The notes under the pieces are model-generated. The model was given only the letters and a program-made list of their open reading frames with translations. It was not told the origin of the DNA and did not search any database. From Enterobacteriaceae bacterium RIT691 (GTDB lineage: Bacteria; Pseudomonadota; Gammaproteobacteria; Enterobacterales; Enterobacteriaceae), in the NCBI GenBank assembly GCA_009668205.1, contig WJYM01000012.1, positions 1 through 64,000 of the forward strand: a stretch of 64,000 nt of DNA, written 5' to 3'. Shown here in pieces: positions 24,517 to 35,094 of the stretch (positions within the stretch are counted from its first letter, which is position 1; each line of letters starts with the position of its first letter). The translations under genes and the position numbers were made by a program.

Positions 24517-24559
24517 TACCACTTAGGGGGTAGGAAGGGGCGAATTTGATTCACATCAA
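24517..24559 (+). promoter_or_regulatory. nirB promoter: NarL/NarP 7-2-7 site and FNR site
   Basis: A perfect FNR site TTGATTCACATCAA lies at 24546-24559, centred at 24552.5. A NarL/NarP inverted heptamer pair TACCACT-TA-GGGGGTA lies at 24517-24532, centred at 24524.5, 28 bp upstream. With FNR at -41.5 this puts the Nar site at -69.5, the E. coli nir arrangement, and the start of transcription near 24594. A -10-like TAAGGT is at 24581-24586. Confidence 0.93.
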
Positions 24560-24617
24560 TAAGTCACCATGCTGAATCGTTAAGGTAGGCGGTAATAGAA
24601 AAGAAATCGAGGCAAAA

Positions 24618-27161
24618 ATGAGCAAAGTCAGACTCGCAATTATCGGTAACGGCATGGTCGGCCACCGTTTTATTGAGGATCTCCTTGATAAAGCGCCAGC
24701 GGATCAGTTTGACATTACCGTCTTCTGTGAAGAACCCCGTATCGCCTACGACCGTGTCCACCTCTCATCATACTTCTCTCACCACACGGCGGAAGAACTT
24801 TCGCTGGTGCGCGAAGGCTTTTATGAGAAACACGGCGTTAAAGTTCTGATTGGCGAACGCGCCATCACCATTAACCGCAAGGAAAAGGTGATTCACTCAA
24901 GCGCGGGTCGTTCCGTGTTTTATGACAAACTGATCATGGCAACCGGCTCCTATCCGTGGATCCCGCCGATCAAAGGCTCTGAAACGCAGGATTGCTTTGT
25001 TTACCGGACTATCGAAGACCTGAACGCGATTGAAGCCTGCGCCCGTCGCAGCAAACGCGGTGCGGTTGTCGGCGGCGGTCTGCTGGGTCTGGAAGCCGCT
25101 GGCGCGCTGAAAAACCTCGGCGTTGAAACACACGTTATTGAATTTGCCCCAATGCTGATGGCTGAACAGCTCGACCCTATGGGCGGCGACCAGCTGAAGC
25201 GCAAAATCGAAAGCATGGGCGTGCGAGTGCACACCAGCAAGAACACCAAAGAGATCGTTCAGGAAGGCACCGAAGCGCGTAAAACCATGCGCTTTGCCGA
25301 CGGTAGCGAGCTGGAAATCGACTTCATCGTCTTCTCCACCGGCATTCGCCCACGCGACAAACTGGCAACCCAATGCGGTCTGGCAACCGGTCAGCGTGGC
25401 GGGATCATGGTCAATGACAGCTGCCAAACCTCCGACCCGGACATCTACGCCATCGGCGAATGCGCCAGCTGGAACAACCGCGTTTACGGCCTGGTGGCGC
25501 CTGGCTACAAAATGGCGCAGGTGACTGCCGATCATATCCTGGGCACGCAGAACGCGTTCGAAGGCGCAGATATGAGTGCCAAACTGAAACTGCTCGGCGT
25601 TGACGTGGGTGGCATTGGCGATGCGCATGGCCGTACCCCTGGCGCACGCAGCTACGTCTATCTCGACGAAAGCAAAGAAGTCTACAAACGTCTGATCGTA
25701 AGCCAGGACAACAAAACTCTGCTCGGTGCCGTTCTGGTCGGCGACACCAGCGACTACGGCAACTTGCTGCAGCTGGTACTGAACGCCATCGAGCTGCCAG
25801 AAAACCCGGATTCCCTGATCCTGCCTGCACATGCGGCAAGCGGTAAACCGGCTATCGGCGTGGATAAACTGCCGGACAGCGCGCAGATTTGCTCCTGCTT
25901 CGATGTGACCAAAGGCGATCTGGTGAGCGCCATCAACAAAGGTTGTCACACCGTGGCGGCGCTAAAAGCAGAGACCAAAGCCGGTACCGGCTGCGGCGGC
26001 TGTATCCCGCTGGTCACTCAGGTCCTCAATGCTGAACTGTCAAAACAGGGTATTGAAGTCAACAACAACCTGTGTGAGCACTTCGCTTTCTCCCGCCAGG
26101 AGCTGTATCACCTGATTCGCGTGGAAGGTATCAAATCCTTCGACGAACTGCTGGAGAAATACGGTAAAGGTTACGGCTGTGAAGTCTGTAAACCGACCGT
26201 TGGCTCTCTGCTGGCCTCCTGCTGGAATGAATATGTGCTGAAACCAGAGCACACGCCGCTGCAGGATACCAACGACAACTTCCTCGCTAACCTGCAGAAA
26301 GATGGCACCTACTCGGTGATCCCACGTTCCGCTGGCGGTGAAATCACGCCGGATGAGCTGATGGTCGTGGGACGCGTTGCGCAGCAGTTCAACCTGTACA
26401 CCAAAATCACCGGTTCTCAGCGTATTGGCTTGTTCGGTGCACAGAAAGACGACCTGCCGGAAATCTGGCGTCAGCTGATTGAAGCAGGCTTCGAAACAGG
26501 TCACGCGTACGCCAAAGCACTGCGTATGGCGAAAACCTGCGTCGGCAGCACCTGGTGCCGTTACGGCGTGGGCGACAGCGTGGGCTTCGGCGTAGAGCTG
26601 GAAAACCGCTACAAAGGCATCCGTACGCCGCACAAGATGAAGTTTGGTGTGTCTGGCTGTACCCGTGAATGTGCGGAAGCACAGGGTAAAGATGTGGGCA
26701 TCATCGCCACAGAAAAAGGCTGGAACCTGTACGTCTGCGGCAACGGCGGCATGAAACCACGCCATGCCGATTTGCTGGCCGCAGACCTCGACCACGATAC
26801 GCTGATCAAATACCTCGATCGCTTCATGATGTTCTACATCCGCACGGCAGACAAATTGACCCGTACCGCGCCATGGCTCGATAACATGGAAGGCGGTATC
26901 GACTACCTGAAAGCCGTGATCATCGACGATAAACTCGGCCTGAACGATCACCTGGAAGAAGAAATCGCTCGTCTGCGCGCAGAATTTGCCTGCGAATGGA
27001 CTGAAACCGTCAACAACCCAGCGGCCCAGGCACGCTTCAAGCACTTCGTGAACAGCCAGCAGCGTGATCCGAACGTACAAGTCGTGCCTGAACGTCAACA
27101 GCATCGCCCGGCGACGCCGTATGAGCGCATCCCGGTTACTCTGGTGGAGGAAAACGTATGA
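24618..27161 (+). CDS. nirB: NADH-dependent nitrite reductase, large subunit
   Basis: NirB, 847 residues, the cytoplasmic enzyme that reduces nitrite to ammonia with NADH. The order is an FAD/NAD(P)H-binding domain (VRLAIIGNGMVGHRF at the start and GAVVGGGLLGLEAAGAL near 150), a BFD-like [2Fe-2S] domain (ICSCFDVTKGD near 430 with GTGCGGC) and a C-terminal sulfite/nitrite reductase domain. Cys641, Cys647, Cys681 and Cys685 form the siroheme-[4Fe-4S] pattern. It overlaps nirD by 4 nt (ATGA). FNR and NarL/NarP sites upstream indicate anaerobic and nitrate/nitrite control. Confidence 0.99.
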   Translation: MSKVRLAIIGNGMVGHRFIEDLLDKAPADQFDITVFCEEPRIAYDRVHLSSYFSHHTAEELSLVREGFYEKHGVKVLIGERAITINRKEKVIHSSAGRSVFYDKLIMATGSYPWIPPIKGSETQDCFVYRTIEDLNAIEACARRSKRGAVVGGGLLGLEAAGALKNLGVETHVIEFAPMLMAEQLDPMGGDQLKRKIESMGVRVHTSKNTKEIVQEGTEARKTMRFADGSELEIDFIVFSTGIRPRDKLATQCGLATGQRGGIMVNDSCQTSDPDIYAIGECASWNNRVYGLVAPGYKMAQVTADHILGTQNAFEGADMSAKLKLLGVDVGGIGDAHGRTPGARSYVYLDESKEVYKRLIVSQDNKTLLGAVLVGDTSDYGNLLQLVLNAIELPENPDSLILPAHAASGKPAIGVDKLPDSAQICSCFDVTKGDLVSAINKGCHTVAALKAETKAGTGCGGCIPLVTQVLNAELSKQGIEVNNNLCEHFAFSRQELYHLIRVEGIKSFDELLEKYGKGYGCEVCKPTVGSLLASCWNEYVLKPEHTPLQDTNDNFLANLQKDGTYSVIPRSAGGEITPDELMVVGRVAQQFNLYTKITGSQRIGLFGAQKDDLPEIWRQLIEAGFETGHAYAKALRMAKTCVGSTWCRYGVGDSVGFGVELENRYKGIRTPHKMKFGVSGCTRECAEAQGKDVGIIATEKGWNLYVCGNGGMKPRHADLLAADLDHDTLIKYLDRFMMFYIRTADKLTRTAPWLDNMEGGIDYLKAVIIDDKLGLNDHLEEEIARLRAEFACEWTETVNNPAAQARFKHFVNSQQRDPNVQVVPERQQHRPATPYERIPVTLVEENV

Positions 27162-27484
27162 GCCAGTGGGTAGATATCTGCAACATCGAAGCCATCCTGC
27201 CGCAAACCGGCGTCTGCGCCCTGCTCGGCCAGCAGCAGGTCGCCATTTTCCGCCCGCGTCATGACGAGCAGGTGTTCGCTATCAGCAACGTTGACCCGTT
27301 CTTCGGCTCAAGCGTGCTGTCACGCGGCCTTATCGCCGAGCACAACGGCGAGCTGTGGGTCGCCAGTCCGCTGAAAAAGCAGCGCTTCCGCCTCAGCGAT
27401 GGCCTGTGCATGGAAGATGAAAGTCACTCCGTTGCACATTTTGAGGTACGCGTGAAAGACGGTCAGGTACAATTGAAAGCCTGA
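27158..27484 (+). CDS. nirD: Nitrite reductase small subunit
   Basis: NirD, 108 residues, the small Rieske-like subunit of NADH nitrite reductase. Like the E. coli protein it has the Rieske fold pattern but lacks the full set of cluster ligands. It begins MSQWVDICNIEAI inside the last codons of nirB. The next gene is cysG after 63 nt; the nitrite channel gene nirC that E. coli has here is absent. Confidence 0.97.
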   Translation: MSQWVDICNIEAILPQTGVCALLGQQQVAIFRPRHDEQVFAISNVDPFFGSSVLSRGLIAEHNGELWVASPLKKQRFRLSDGLCMEDESHSVAHFEVRVKDGQVQLKA

Positions 27485-27491
27485 TGACCCT

Positions 27492-27524
27492 TCCGGCGGC
27501 GTTCTGCCGCCGGAGTTGTTTTCC
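27492..27524 (+). terminator. Hairpin between nirD and cysG
   Basis: A nine-pair stem TCCGGCGGC/GCCGCCGGA with a GTTCT loop, then GTTGTTTTCCCCC, begins 7 nt after the nirD stop. The interrupted T-run suggests a weak terminator or attenuator that would let part of the transcription continue into cysG. Confidence 0.6.
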
Positions 27525-27547
27525 CCCTTCCAATCTGCGAGACGCCC

Positions 27548-28921
27548 ATGGATCACTTACCCATTTTCTGCCAGCTGAAAAATCGCGACTGCCTGCTCGT
27601 CGGCGGCGGTGACGTCGCCGAACGCAAGGCCCGTCTGCTGCTCGACGCGGGTGCAAAGCTGACGGTTAACGCCCTCGACTTCGCCCCGCAGTTCCGCGTA
27701 TGGGCGCAGGAAGGCATGCTGAGGTTGGTGGAAGGGGAATTTGATGCAACGCTGCTTGATGAGTGCTGGCTGGCTATCGCTGCTACCGATGATGATGTGG
27801 TCAATGCCCGCGTCAGTGCCGAAGCCGAAAAGCGCCGTATCTTCTGTAACGTCGTGGATGCGCCGCAGCAGGCCAGTTTTATCATGCCGTCAATCATCGA
27901 CCGTTCACCGCTGATGGTTGCCGTTTCTTCTGGTGGAACCTCGCCAGTGCTTGCGCGCCTGCTGCGTGAAAAGCTGGAATCTCTGCTGCCGCAGCATTTA
28001 GGCCAGGTTGCCCACTACGCGGGCCAGCTTCGCGCACGAGTGAAAAAACGGTTCGCAACCGTTGGCGAGCGCCGTCGCTTCTGGGAAAAACTGTTCGTCA
28101 ACGACCGCCTCACGCAGTCGCTGGCAAACCAGGATAGCCAGGCCATCGAAGCCACCACTGAACAATTGCTCAGCGAACCGTTGGATAATCGCGGTGAAGT
28201 GGTGCTGGTCGGTGCCGGGCCGGGTGATGCCGGATTGCTCACCCTGAAAGGTCTGCAACAGATTCAGCAGGCGGATATCGTGGTCTATGACCGCCTGGTG
28301 TCAGATGACATCATGAACCTGGTACGCCGCGATGCCGATCGCGTGTTTGTCGGCAAACGCGCCGGGTATCACTGCGTGCCGCAGGAAGAAATAAACCAGA
28401 TCCTGCTGCGCGAAGCGCAGAAAGGAAAGCGTGTGGTGCGCCTCAAAGGCGGCGATCCATTTATCTTTGGCCGCGGCGGCGAAGAGCTGGAAACGCTGTG
28501 CAATGCCGGTATTCCGTTCTCTGTGGTGCCGGGTATCACGGCAGCGTCAGGCTGTTCGGCTTATGCCGGGATCCCGCTGACTCACCGTGATTACGCCCAA
28601 AGCGTACGCCTGGTAACGGGCCACCTGAAAACGGGCGGCGAGTTGGACTGGCATAATCTGGCGGCAGAAAAACAGACGCTGGTGTTCTATATGGGCCTGA
28701 ATCAGGCCGCCACTATCAGCGAGAAATTACGTGAGCATGGGATGGCTGTGGATACGCCAGTAGCACTGGTGGAAAACGGCACGGCGGTGACACAGCGCGT
28801 CGTCAGCGGGACGCTGGAGGCGCTTGCAGAACTGGCGCAGCAGGTTGCCAGCCCGGCATTGATCATCGTGGGAAGCGTCGTGGCACTGCGCGACAAGCTG
28901 AACTGGTTCTCAAATCACTAA
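27548..28921 (+). CDS. cysG: Siroheme synthase (trifunctional)
   Basis: CysG, 457 residues, makes siroheme from uroporphyrinogen III. The N-terminal half is the NAD+-dependent precorrin-2 dehydrogenase/ferrochelatase, with [14 protein letters not shown] (18-31), the general base Asp104 and the regulatory Ser128 in [15 protein letters not shown]. The C-terminal half, from about residue 216, is the SAM methyltransferase with [18 protein letters not shown] and [17 protein letters not shown]. It supplies cofactor to NirB and sulfite reductase, which explains its place after nirBD. Confidence 0.99.
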   Translation: MDHLPIFCQLKNRDCLLVGGGDVAERKARLLLDAGAKLTVNALDFAPQFRVWAQEGMLRLVEGEFDATLLDECWLAIAATDDDVVNARVSAEAEKRRIFCNVVDAPQQASFIMPSIIDRSPLMVAVSSGGTSPVLARLLREKLESLLPQHLGQVAHYAGQLRARVKKRFATVGERRRFWEKLFVNDRLTQSLANQDSQAIEATTEQLLSEPLDNRGEVVLVGAGPGDAGLLTLKGLQQIQQADIVVYDRLVSDDIMNLVRRDADRVFVGKRAGYHCVPQEEINQILLREAQKGKRVVRLKGGDPFIFGRGGEELETLCNAGIPFSVVPGITAASGCSAYAGIPLTHRDYAQSVRLVTGHLKTGGELDWHNLAAEKQTLVFYMGLNQAATISEKLREHGMAVDTPVALVENGTAVTQRVVSGTLEALAELAQQVASPALIIVGSVVALRDKLNWFSNH

Positions 28922-28925
28922 AAGC

Positions 28926-28954
28926 AAAAAGGCGGGAATTCCCGCCTTTCTTTA
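28926..28954 (+). terminator. cysG terminator
   Basis: AAAGGCGGG/CCCGCCTTT closes an AATT loop, followed by CTTTATT, 6 nt past the cysG stop. Confidence 0.88.
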
Positions 28955-28956
28955 TT

Positions 28957-29027
28957 GCCGGATGGCGCTGCGCTTATCCGGCCTACAAAAATCCCCGTAG
29001 GCCCGCGCAAACAAAGCGCCGCCGGGC
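28957..29027. repeat. Two-unit REP (BIME) element between cysG and trpS
   Basis: Unit 1 (28957-28986) reads GCCGGATGGCGCTGCGC and ends CCGGCCTAC. Unit 2 (28997-29027) is in the opposite orientation, beginning GTAGGCCCGCGC and ending GCCGCCGGGC. The pair sits exactly where the genes converge, and its end abuts the trpS stop. In K-12 this junction holds the frl and yhf genes. Confidence 0.88.
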
Positions 29028-29028
29028 T

Positions 29029-30033
29029 TTACGGCTTAGCCACAAAACCAATCGCTTCGTACACCGCTTTCAATGTTTCTGCGGCCTGAGCGCTCGCTTT
29101 CTGTGCGCCGTCGCGCATAATCTGGCGCAGCAGTTCTTCATCGTTGCGGAAACGGTGATAACGCTCCTGAAGGTCACTGAGCATGCCGGAAACTGCGTCC
29201 GCCACTTCGCCTTTCAGATGACCATACATTTTGCCTTCGAAGTGCTGCTCCAGCTCAGGAATACTCTGCCCGGTAACACCGGAAAGGATATCCAGCAGGT
29301 TGGAAACGCCCGCTTTGTTCTGCACGTCGTAGCGCACGACAGGCGGCTCGTCACCGTCGGTCATCGCACGTTTGATCTTCTTCACCACCGATTTTGGATC
29401 TTCCAGCAGGCCGATCACGTTGTTGCGGTTATCGTCCGACTTGGACATCTTTTTAGTCGGTTCCAGCAGCGACATGACGCGTGCGCCGGATTTTGGAATG
29501 AACGGCTCAGGCACTTTGAAGACGTCGCCATACAGCGCATTGAAACGCTGGGCGATGTCGCGGCTCAGCTCCAGATGCTGCTTCTGGTCTTCGCCCACCG
29601 GCACCTGGTTGGTCTGATACAGCAGGATATCTGCCGCCATCAGCACCGGATAATCAAACAAACCAGCGTTGATGTTCTCGGCGTAGCGCGCGGATTTGTC
29701 TTTGAACTGAGTCATGCGGCTCAGCTCACCGAAATAGGTATAGCAGTTCAGCGCCCAGCCCAGCTGTGCATGCTCTGGTACGTGAGACTGCACGAAAATC
29801 GTGCTCTTTTCCGGGTCGATACCACAGGCCAGATACAACGCGAGGGTATCCAACGTCGCTTTACGCAGTTTCTCTGGATCCTGACGAGCAGTGATGGCAT
29901 GCAGGTCAACGATGCAATAGATGCAGTGATAGTCATCCTGCATGTTTACCCACTGACGCAGCGCACCCATGTAGTTACCAATGGTTAATTCACCGGACGG
30001 CTGTGCGCCACTAAATACGATGGGCTTAGTCAT
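29029..30033 (-). CDS. trpS: Tryptophanyl-tRNA synthetase
   Basis: TrpS, 334 residues, a class I aminoacyl-tRNA synthetase. The HIGH-type signature is [12 protein letters not shown] near residue 13, and the KMSKS loop is [12 protein letters not shown] near 194. The length equals the E. coli enzyme. It overlaps gph by 8 nt and ends the minus-strand cluster that starts at aroK. Confidence 0.99.
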   Translation of the reverse strand: MTKPIVFSGAQPSGELTIGNYMGALRQWVNMQDDYHCIYCIVDLHAITARQDPEKLRKATLDTLALYLACGIDPEKSTIFVQSHVPEHAQLGWALNCYTYFGELSRMTQFKDKSARYAENINAGLFDYPVLMAADILLYQTNQVPVGEDQKQHLELSRDIAQRFNALYGDVFKVPEPFIPKSGARVMSLLEPTKKMSKSDDNRNNVIGLLEDPKSVVKKIKRAMTDGDEPPVVRYDVQNKAGVSNLLDILSGVTGQSIPELEQHFEGKMYGHLKGEVADAVSGMLSDLQERYHRFRNDEELLRQIMRDGAQKASAQAAETLKAVYEAIGFVAKP

Positions 30034-30787
30034 TTTTCACTTCCTGAATGTCACTGTGCGGGAGCCCGAGCGCGGGCAACAAGTCGTTAAAACGGTCGTA
30101 GACGAAATCCGGATTGCTGTCGGCAACCGATTCGCCATAGTTATAGCCGTAGGTCAGGCCCACGGAGCAGCAACCTGCCGCCTGTGCGGCAAGTATGTCG
30201 TTACGAGAATCGCCAACAAAAAGCAGCTCGGCAGGGGCAAGAGTGAGTTTTTCTGCCACCAGCAGCAGCGGTTCAGGATGCGGCTTTTTATTTTGCACGT
30301 CATCACCGCCAACCACGACAGAGAAGTACTTCGCGATATCTAAGGCTTCAAGGATAGGTGCGACAAACGGTGTTGGCTTGTTGGTCACCAGCGCCAGCGG
30401 CAGCCCTTTGGCATGCAGCGCGCTTAAGGTCTCAGCAACCGCCGGGAACAGATAGCTCCCTTCTTCAGCGAATTCCGCATAGTACCGATCAAACAGTTTA
30501 CGCAGGACACGGAGCTGCTCTTCCTGAGGAATATCCGCATGATCAACGGAAGGCTTACCCTGCTGGGAACGCAGCGAGGCACGTTCCTGACGCGCCCATT
30601 TCAGCGCACGCTCCATCAGAACATCGGCGCCGTTACCAATCCAGGTGATAACGCGCTCTTCGCCTGCCGTTGGCAGTTCCAGCGCATACAAGGCGCTATC
30701 GACCGCGGCGGTTAAACCTGGCGCACTGTCGACCAGCGTGCCGTCGAGGTCAAAGGCTACGCCCCGAATCAACTCTAATTTACTCAT
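30026..30787 (-). CDS. gph: Phosphoglycolate phosphatase
   Basis: Gph, 253 residues, a HAD-superfamily phosphatase that removes 2-phosphoglycolate, mainly from repair of DNA 3'-phosphoglycolate ends. The nucleophile motif is [13 protein letters not shown] near residue 12, motif II is LVTNKP, and motif III-IV are QNKKPHPEP and [11 protein letters not shown]. The ATG lies inside the last codons of rpe (8-nt overlap), and the 3' end overlaps trpS. Confidence 0.98.
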   Translation of the reverse strand: MSKLELIRGVAFDLDGTLVDSAPGLTAAVDSALYALELPTAGEERVITWIGNGADVLMERALKWARQERASLRSQQGKPSVDHADIPQEEQLRVLRKLFDRYYAEFAEEGSYLFPAVAETLSALHAKGLPLALVTNKPTPFVAPILEALDIAKYFSVVVGGDDVQNKKPHPEPLLLVAEKLTLAPAELLFVGDSRNDILAAQAAGCCSVGLTYGYNYGESVADSNPDFVYDRFNDLLPALGLPHSDIQEVKND

Positions 30788-31457
30788 GACTTACCTTTGC
30801 CAGTTCACTGCGCATGTCATCAATCACTTTCTTGTAGTCCGGCTGGTCAAAAATGGCCGAGCCAGCCACAAACATATCGGCGCCTGCAGCGGCAATCTCA
30901 CGGATATTCGCGGCCTTCACGCCACCGTCCACTTCCAGTCGGATATCACGCCCTGACGCATCAATGCGGCGACGCACTTCGCGCAGCTTATCAAGCGTGT
31001 GAGGAATAAAGGACTGACCGCCGAAGCCCGGGTTGACGGACATCAGCAGAATCACATCGAGCTTGTCCATCACGTGGTCCAGATAGCTCAACGGCGTGGC
31101 CGGGTTAAGCACCAGACCGGCTTTACAGCCGTGCTCTTTGATCAGTTGCAAAGAGCGGTCCACGTGCTCGGACGCTTCCGGATGGAAGGTGATAATACTG
31201 GCACCTGCGGCAGCAAAATCAGGGATGATGCGATCCACCGGTTTCACCATCAGATGCACATCAATCGGCGCGGTGATGCCGTAATTACGCAGAGATTTGA
31301 GCACCATCGGGCCCATCGTCAGGTTAGGTACGTAGTGGTTATCCATTACGTCAAAGTGAACGACGTCGCCACCCGCCGCCAGCGCTTTCGCTGTGTCTTC
31401 ACCCAAACGGGCAAAGTCGGCCGACAGAATCGAAGGGGCAATCAAATACTGTTTCAT
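30780..31457 (-). CDS. rpe: Ribulose-phosphate 3-epimerase
   Basis: Rpe, 225 residues from the ATG at 31457 ([11 protein letters not shown]), a TIM-barrel enzyme of the pentose phosphate pathway. Metal and catalytic residues are in [20 protein letters not shown] and [10 protein letters not shown] second in-frame ATG two codons upstream touches the AAGGAG box, so the downstream ATG, with 6-nt spacing, is the better start and fits E. coli. Confidence 0.98.
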   Translation of the reverse strand: MKQYLIAPSILSADFARLGEDTAKALAAGGDVVHFDVMDNHYVPNLTMGPMVLKSLRNYGITAPIDVHLMVKPVDRIIPDFAAAGASIITFHPEASEHVDRSLQLIKEHGCKAGLVLNPATPLSYLDHVMDKLDVILLMSVNPGFGGQSFIPHTLDKLREVRRRIDASGRDIRLEVDGGVKAANIREIAAAGADMFVAGSAIFDQPDYKKVIDDMRSELAKVSHE

Positions 31458-31477
31458 TCGCATCTCCTTGAAAACGT

Positions 31478-32299
31478 TTATGGGGCGACCGGGCTGTAGA
31501 GCGCCAGCAGTTCATCCACCTTTTTACGCGTACCGCCGTTGCTGCTGATGCTACGGCGCACTTTAACCTGGTAATGCTGTGCTGCTTTATACCACTCACG
31601 GGTATCCGGCGTGTCGTGGTTCGAAATTAACACTGGTATCCGCTTACTGACCAGTTTTTCCGCCATCTCAGCCAGGTGGGCCTGCTCGCGCGGGCTGAAG
31701 CTGTTGGTGTGATAGGCGGTAAAATTCGCGGTTGGCGATAGCGGCGCGTACGGCGGATCGCAATAAACCACCGAGTTGCTATCGGCCATCTCCATACAGG
31801 CCTCGTAGGAGAGGCAATGGAATTCGGCACGCTGCGCCTTCAGCGCAAAATGGTTCAGTTCGGCTTCCGGGAAATACGGTTTCTTATAACGGCCAAACGG
31901 AACGTTAAACTCGCCTTTCAGGTTGTATCGGCACAGCCCATTGTAGCCATGGCGATTCAGATACAAAAACAGCACTGCGCGACGCAGCGGTTCTTTGCAG
32001 CGATTGAACTCGGCCCGAAAACGGTAGTAGTTGTCGGCATTATTATTATCCGGGATAAACATCGCGCTGGACGCACTGATGTACTCGGCAGTACGTGTTT
32101 TGACGATGTTATAGAGATCAATCAGATCGTTATTGATATCGGCGAGAATATAGTGGGAATAATCGGTATTGAGGAACACGGAACCAGCCCCAACGAAGGG
32201 CTCGATCAAACATTCACCATCCGGCAGATGTTTTTCAATATCTCCGAGCAGCGGGTATTTTCCCCCTGCCCATTTTAAAAAAGCGCGATTCTTTTTCAT
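31478..32299 (-). CDS. dam: DNA adenine methyltransferase (GATC)
   Basis: Dam, 273 residues from the ATG at 32299 ([18 protein letters not shown]), a group alpha N6-adenine methyltransferase that methylates GATC and marks strands for mismatch repair and replication control. The SAM motif is [10 protein letters not shown] (35-44) and the catalytic DPPY is at 181-184. It is about five residues shorter at the C terminus than E. coli Dam. It lies 20 nt upstream of rpe and downstream of damX. Confidence 0.98.
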   Translation of the reverse strand: MKKNRAFLKWAGGKYPLLGDIEKHLPDGECLIEPFVGAGSVFLNTDYSHYILADINNDLIDLYNIVKTRTAEYISASSAMFIPDNNNADNYYRFRAEFNRCKEPLRRAVLFLYLNRHGYNGLCRYNLKGEFNVPFGRYKKPYFPEAELNHFALKAQRAEFHCLSYEACMEMADSNSVVYCDPPYAPLSPTANFTAYHTNSFSPREQAHLAEMAEKLVSKRIPVLISNHDTPDTREWYKAAQHYQVKVRRSISSNGGTRKKVDELLALYSPVAP

Positions 32300-32360
32300 G
32301 CTGTCTGACTGCTTACACTTTCCCCGGCTGAGGAGAAAAGGCTCCTGCAGCATTCTGCGC

Positions 32361-32404
32361 TTAAAAACACTGCGCCTTCAGCCCGCGAGTGCAGACTGAA
32401 GGCG
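32361..32404 (-). terminator. Possible terminator after damX
   Basis: On the minus strand CGCCTTCAG and CTGAAGGCG arms (32373-32381 and 32396-32404) form a nine-pair stem with a 14-nt loop, followed by CAGTGTTTTT. It could partly terminate damX transcripts before dam. Confidence 0.5.
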
Positions 32405-32419
32405 TTGTGTCATGTACTG

Positions 32420-33745
32420 CTACTGCTTCAGGTCAGACTGAACCTGATGCAGTGGTTTCGCCCATGGATTTTTCGCCTGAACGTCTGCTGGCAGCGTGGC
32501 CACAGCGTTTTTCGCTTCATCCTTAGAGGCATACAGACCGCTCACCAGTACGTACCATGGCTGGCCGTTACGGGAGGTCTGATAAACCACGTATTTCTGA
32601 ATGTTCTCTTTCTTCGCCCAGTTGTTCAGGTTGTCGTAGTTCGACGAGCTGCTGAGCTGCAGGGTGTAGTGGTTACCCGGCGCAGATTTCAGAGAACCAA
32701 CATCACCAGACTCTTTCGCCGCTGTCGCTGCTGCAGTCGCTGCCGCCGCGGTTGCCGGAGATGCAGTCACTACCGGCTTCGCCGTAGTGGTTGCAGCAGG
32801 TTTAGCGGTTTCAGCCGCTGGTGCAGTCGATTTCACCGGTGCAGCGGTTGAGGCCGTTGCGGTGGCTTTCGGTTCTGCCGCTACTGGCTTCGGCGCAGTT
32901 GTTTTGGCCGTTGCCTGAGGTTTCGGCTCAATGACCGTGTGCTTACGCTCAGGACGCGGCGTTGCAGCTGGCGCGGCTTCAGCGGTGTTGGTTGCTGCAG
33001 GACGGGTGCTGCCACCACGTACTGGCGCTACCGTTGCTGGTTCTGTTGGCAGCGTGGAATTGGCCACGGCACCATCAATCTGCCCCTGCTGCTGAGTCAG
33101 TGCATTGTTCAGGTCGCCCTGCACTTCTACACGCTGCTGGCCTTGCGGCGCAGCACTGTCCTGACCCTGGGTCGGGGTAGACGCGATTGGCGGCAGAGAA
33201 ACATCCTGCTGCTGATTGCCGGCAGGTTGAACGGTTCCAGGCGCAGGCTGTGCACCGTTAGCCTGGTCGGCTGCGGCACCATTGTCACCTAAAGAGATGC
33301 TCTTCGGCGCATTAGAGGCTTCATCCGTCGACGACGAAGGGGCTTTCAGCGCAGAGCCAATACCGATAATCAGCACCAGCAGTACCAAAATCCCCAGACC
33401 CATCATGATGTACTGACGGGATGCAGGTTTACGCGCAGGCACTTTTTTACGTTTACGAGGACGGCGCTCTACAGGCTGTTCCATCTCTTCGTCTTCGTCC
33501 ACTTCCTCTTCGGGCTCGTAGTACTCTTCTTCCTCACGAGCAACGCGCTCTTCGCGTTCCTGACGTTCCTCTTGCTCTTCACGGACCCTGCGGGTACGCG
33601 TCTGGCGAGGCTCATCGGCTTCGATATCGAGATCATCAAAGTTAATCTGCGGATCGCTTTCGCGATCGGCTGACTGACGTGAACGACCAGCACGACGATC
33701 GCTGGGATCGGGTTTCAGCTCGTCTTCTGGTTTAAAATCATCCAT
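32420..33745 (-). CDS. damX: Cell division protein DamX (SPOR domain)
   Basis: DamX, 441 residues. It is a bitopic inner-membrane protein: an acidic and Arg-rich cytoplasmic N terminus (residues 1-110, with runs such as [17 protein letters not shown]), one membrane segment (about 111-133, [18 protein letters not shown]), a long Ala/Pro/Thr/Lys-rich periplasmic linker and a C-terminal SPOR domain (from about 355). SPOR binds denuded septal glycan strands. The linker is the main length difference from the 428-residue E. coli protein. Confidence 0.96.
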   Translation of the reverse strand: MDDFKPEDELKPDPSDRRAGRSRQSADRESDPQINFDDLDIEADEPRQTRTRRVREEQEERQEREERVAREEEEYYEPEEEVDEDEEMEQPVERRPRKRKKVPARKPASRQYIMMGLGILVLLVLIIGIGSALKAPSSSTDEASNAPKSISLGDNGAAADQANGAQPAPGTVQPAGNQQQDVSLPPIASTPTQGQDSAAPQGQQRVEVQGDLNNALTQQQGQIDGAVANSTLPTEPATVAPVRGGSTRPAATNTAEAAPAATPRPERKHTVIEPKPQATAKTTAPKPVAAEPKATATASTAAPVKSTAPAAETAKPAATTTAKPVVTASPATAAAATAAATAAKESGDVGSLKSAPGNHYTLQLSSSSNYDNLNNWAKKENIQKYVVYQTSRNGQPWYVLVSGLYASKDEAKNAVATLPADVQAKNPWAKPLHQVQSDLKQ

Positions 33746-33833
33746 TTAACACCCCACTAAAAAGGCTTATGCCAACAACAATGCACATCACCTGAAGTTA
33801 AAGCCGCTCTCGCGGCATGACCTTTCTTATTAG

Positions 33834-34922
33834 TTACGCCTGCTGACAATCAGCAATCGCGCCAACAACCACATCGTGCGCAACACCGCCGCGCACTTCA
33901 CTTTTGCCAATTGCTAAAGGCAAAACCAGGCGCATTTCGCCCGCGAGGACTTTTTTATCCCGCATCATATGCGGAAGATAAGCCTCCGCTGGCATTTCAC
34001 GCGGACCGGAAACAGGCAAGTTCGCCCGTTTAAGTAACGCAATGATACGCTGCGTATCTTCTGCTGCAAACTGACCAAGACGAGCCGAAGCATGTGCCGC
34101 CATCACCATACCGGCGGCGACCGCTTCACCATGCAACCAGTTACCGTAGCCCATTTCAGCTTCGATAGCGTGGCCAAAGGTGTGCCCCAGATTCAGTAAA
34201 GCACGTAAGCCCGTTTCCCGCTCGTCCGCGGCAACAACTTCAGCTTTCAGCTCACAGCAACGACGAATGCAATAAGCCATGGCTTTCTCATCAAGAGCCA
34301 TCAGCGCATCAATATTATTTTCAAGCCAGGAGAAGAAGTCTGCATCCAGAATGATGCCGTACTTAATGACTTCAGCAAGACCAGAGGAGAGCTCACGGGC
34401 AGGCAGCGTTTTCAGACAATCCAAATCCACCACCACACTCACCGGCTGCCAGAAGGCGCCGATCATGTTTTTCCCCAGCGGATGGTTGACCGCCGTTTTC
34501 CCGCCGACAGAGGAGTCGACCTGAGACAATAGCGTCGTTGGAACCTGGATGAAACGCACACCGCGCTGGTAGCTCGCGGCGGCAAAACCGGTAAGATCGC
34601 CCACCACACCGCCGCCCAAGGCTATCAGTGTGGTGTCGCGACCATGCGGCTTCTGCAGTAAGGCGGTAAATACGGTGTCCATCACGGCCAGCGTTTTGTA
34701 CTGCTCGCCATCCGGGATGATCACGCTATCCACCTTCACACCGGCTTGTTCCAGCACAGAACGCACCTTGTCCAGATAGACAGGTGCCAGCGTTTCGTTG
34801 GTGACCAACATCGCCTGGTCGCCAGATTTCAGTGGCAGGAAGGAAGCTGGCTCGTTAAACAAACCAGCCGCGATGGCAATCGGGTAACTACGTTCCCCGA
34901 GAGTTACTGTGAGCCTCTCCAT
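33834..34922 (-). CDS. aroB: 3-Dehydroquinate synthase
   Basis: AroB, 362 residues, the second enzyme of the shikimate pathway (DAHP to 3-dehydroquinate), NAD+ and Zn2+ dependent. The NAD site is [14 protein letters not shown], the substrate and metal region is [20 protein letters not shown] (split across about 125-145), and later zinc ligands are in [12 protein letters not shown] and [11 protein letters not shown]. It follows aroK after 172 nt. Confidence 0.98.
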   Translation of the reverse strand: MERLTVTLGERSYPIAIAAGLFNEPASFLPLKSGDQAMLVTNETLAPVYLDKVRSVLEQAGVKVDSVIIPDGEQYKTLAVMDTVFTALLQKPHGRDTTLIALGGGVVGDLTGFAAASYQRGVRFIQVPTTLLSQVDSSVGGKTAVNHPLGKNMIGAFWQPVSVVVDLDCLKTLPARELSSGLAEVIKYGIILDADFFSWLENNIDALMALDEKAMAYCIRRCCELKAEVVAADERETGLRALLNLGHTFGHAIEAEMGYGNWLHGEAVAAGMVMAAHASARLGQFAAEDTQRIIALLKRANLPVSGPREMPAEAYLPHMMRDKKVLAGEMRLVLPLAIGKSEVRGGVAHDVVVGAIADCQQA

Positions 34923-35014
34923 AACGCGACATCCACCTTGGTTACTTGCGTTGACTGGCGACTGATACGCTCACCTTCCTGCTGCCTCTGACATCGGTAG
35001 CTTTTGCGCCCCGG

Positions 35015-35034
35015 TTGCTGGCAAATGCCAGCAA
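35015..35034 (-). other. Hairpin in the aroK-aroB intergenic region
   Basis: TTGCTGGC and GCCAGCAA form an eight-pair stem with a four-base loop about 60 nt downstream of the aroK stop. No T-run follows it on the minus strand. It may be an RNA processing or stability element in the aroKB transcript; the role is inference. Confidence 0.35.
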
Positions 35035-35094
35035 GCGTTCACGCCGTTGCCGCCGCGATGCAGCCTGAACGTTATCGCGTAGCACTGACCAGAA

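Noticed and set aside
24897-27104. Two long frames (350 and 354 codons) antisense to nirB
   Set aside because: nirB is fully conserved with all cofactor residues; the antisense frames have no ribosome binding site or recognisable domain.
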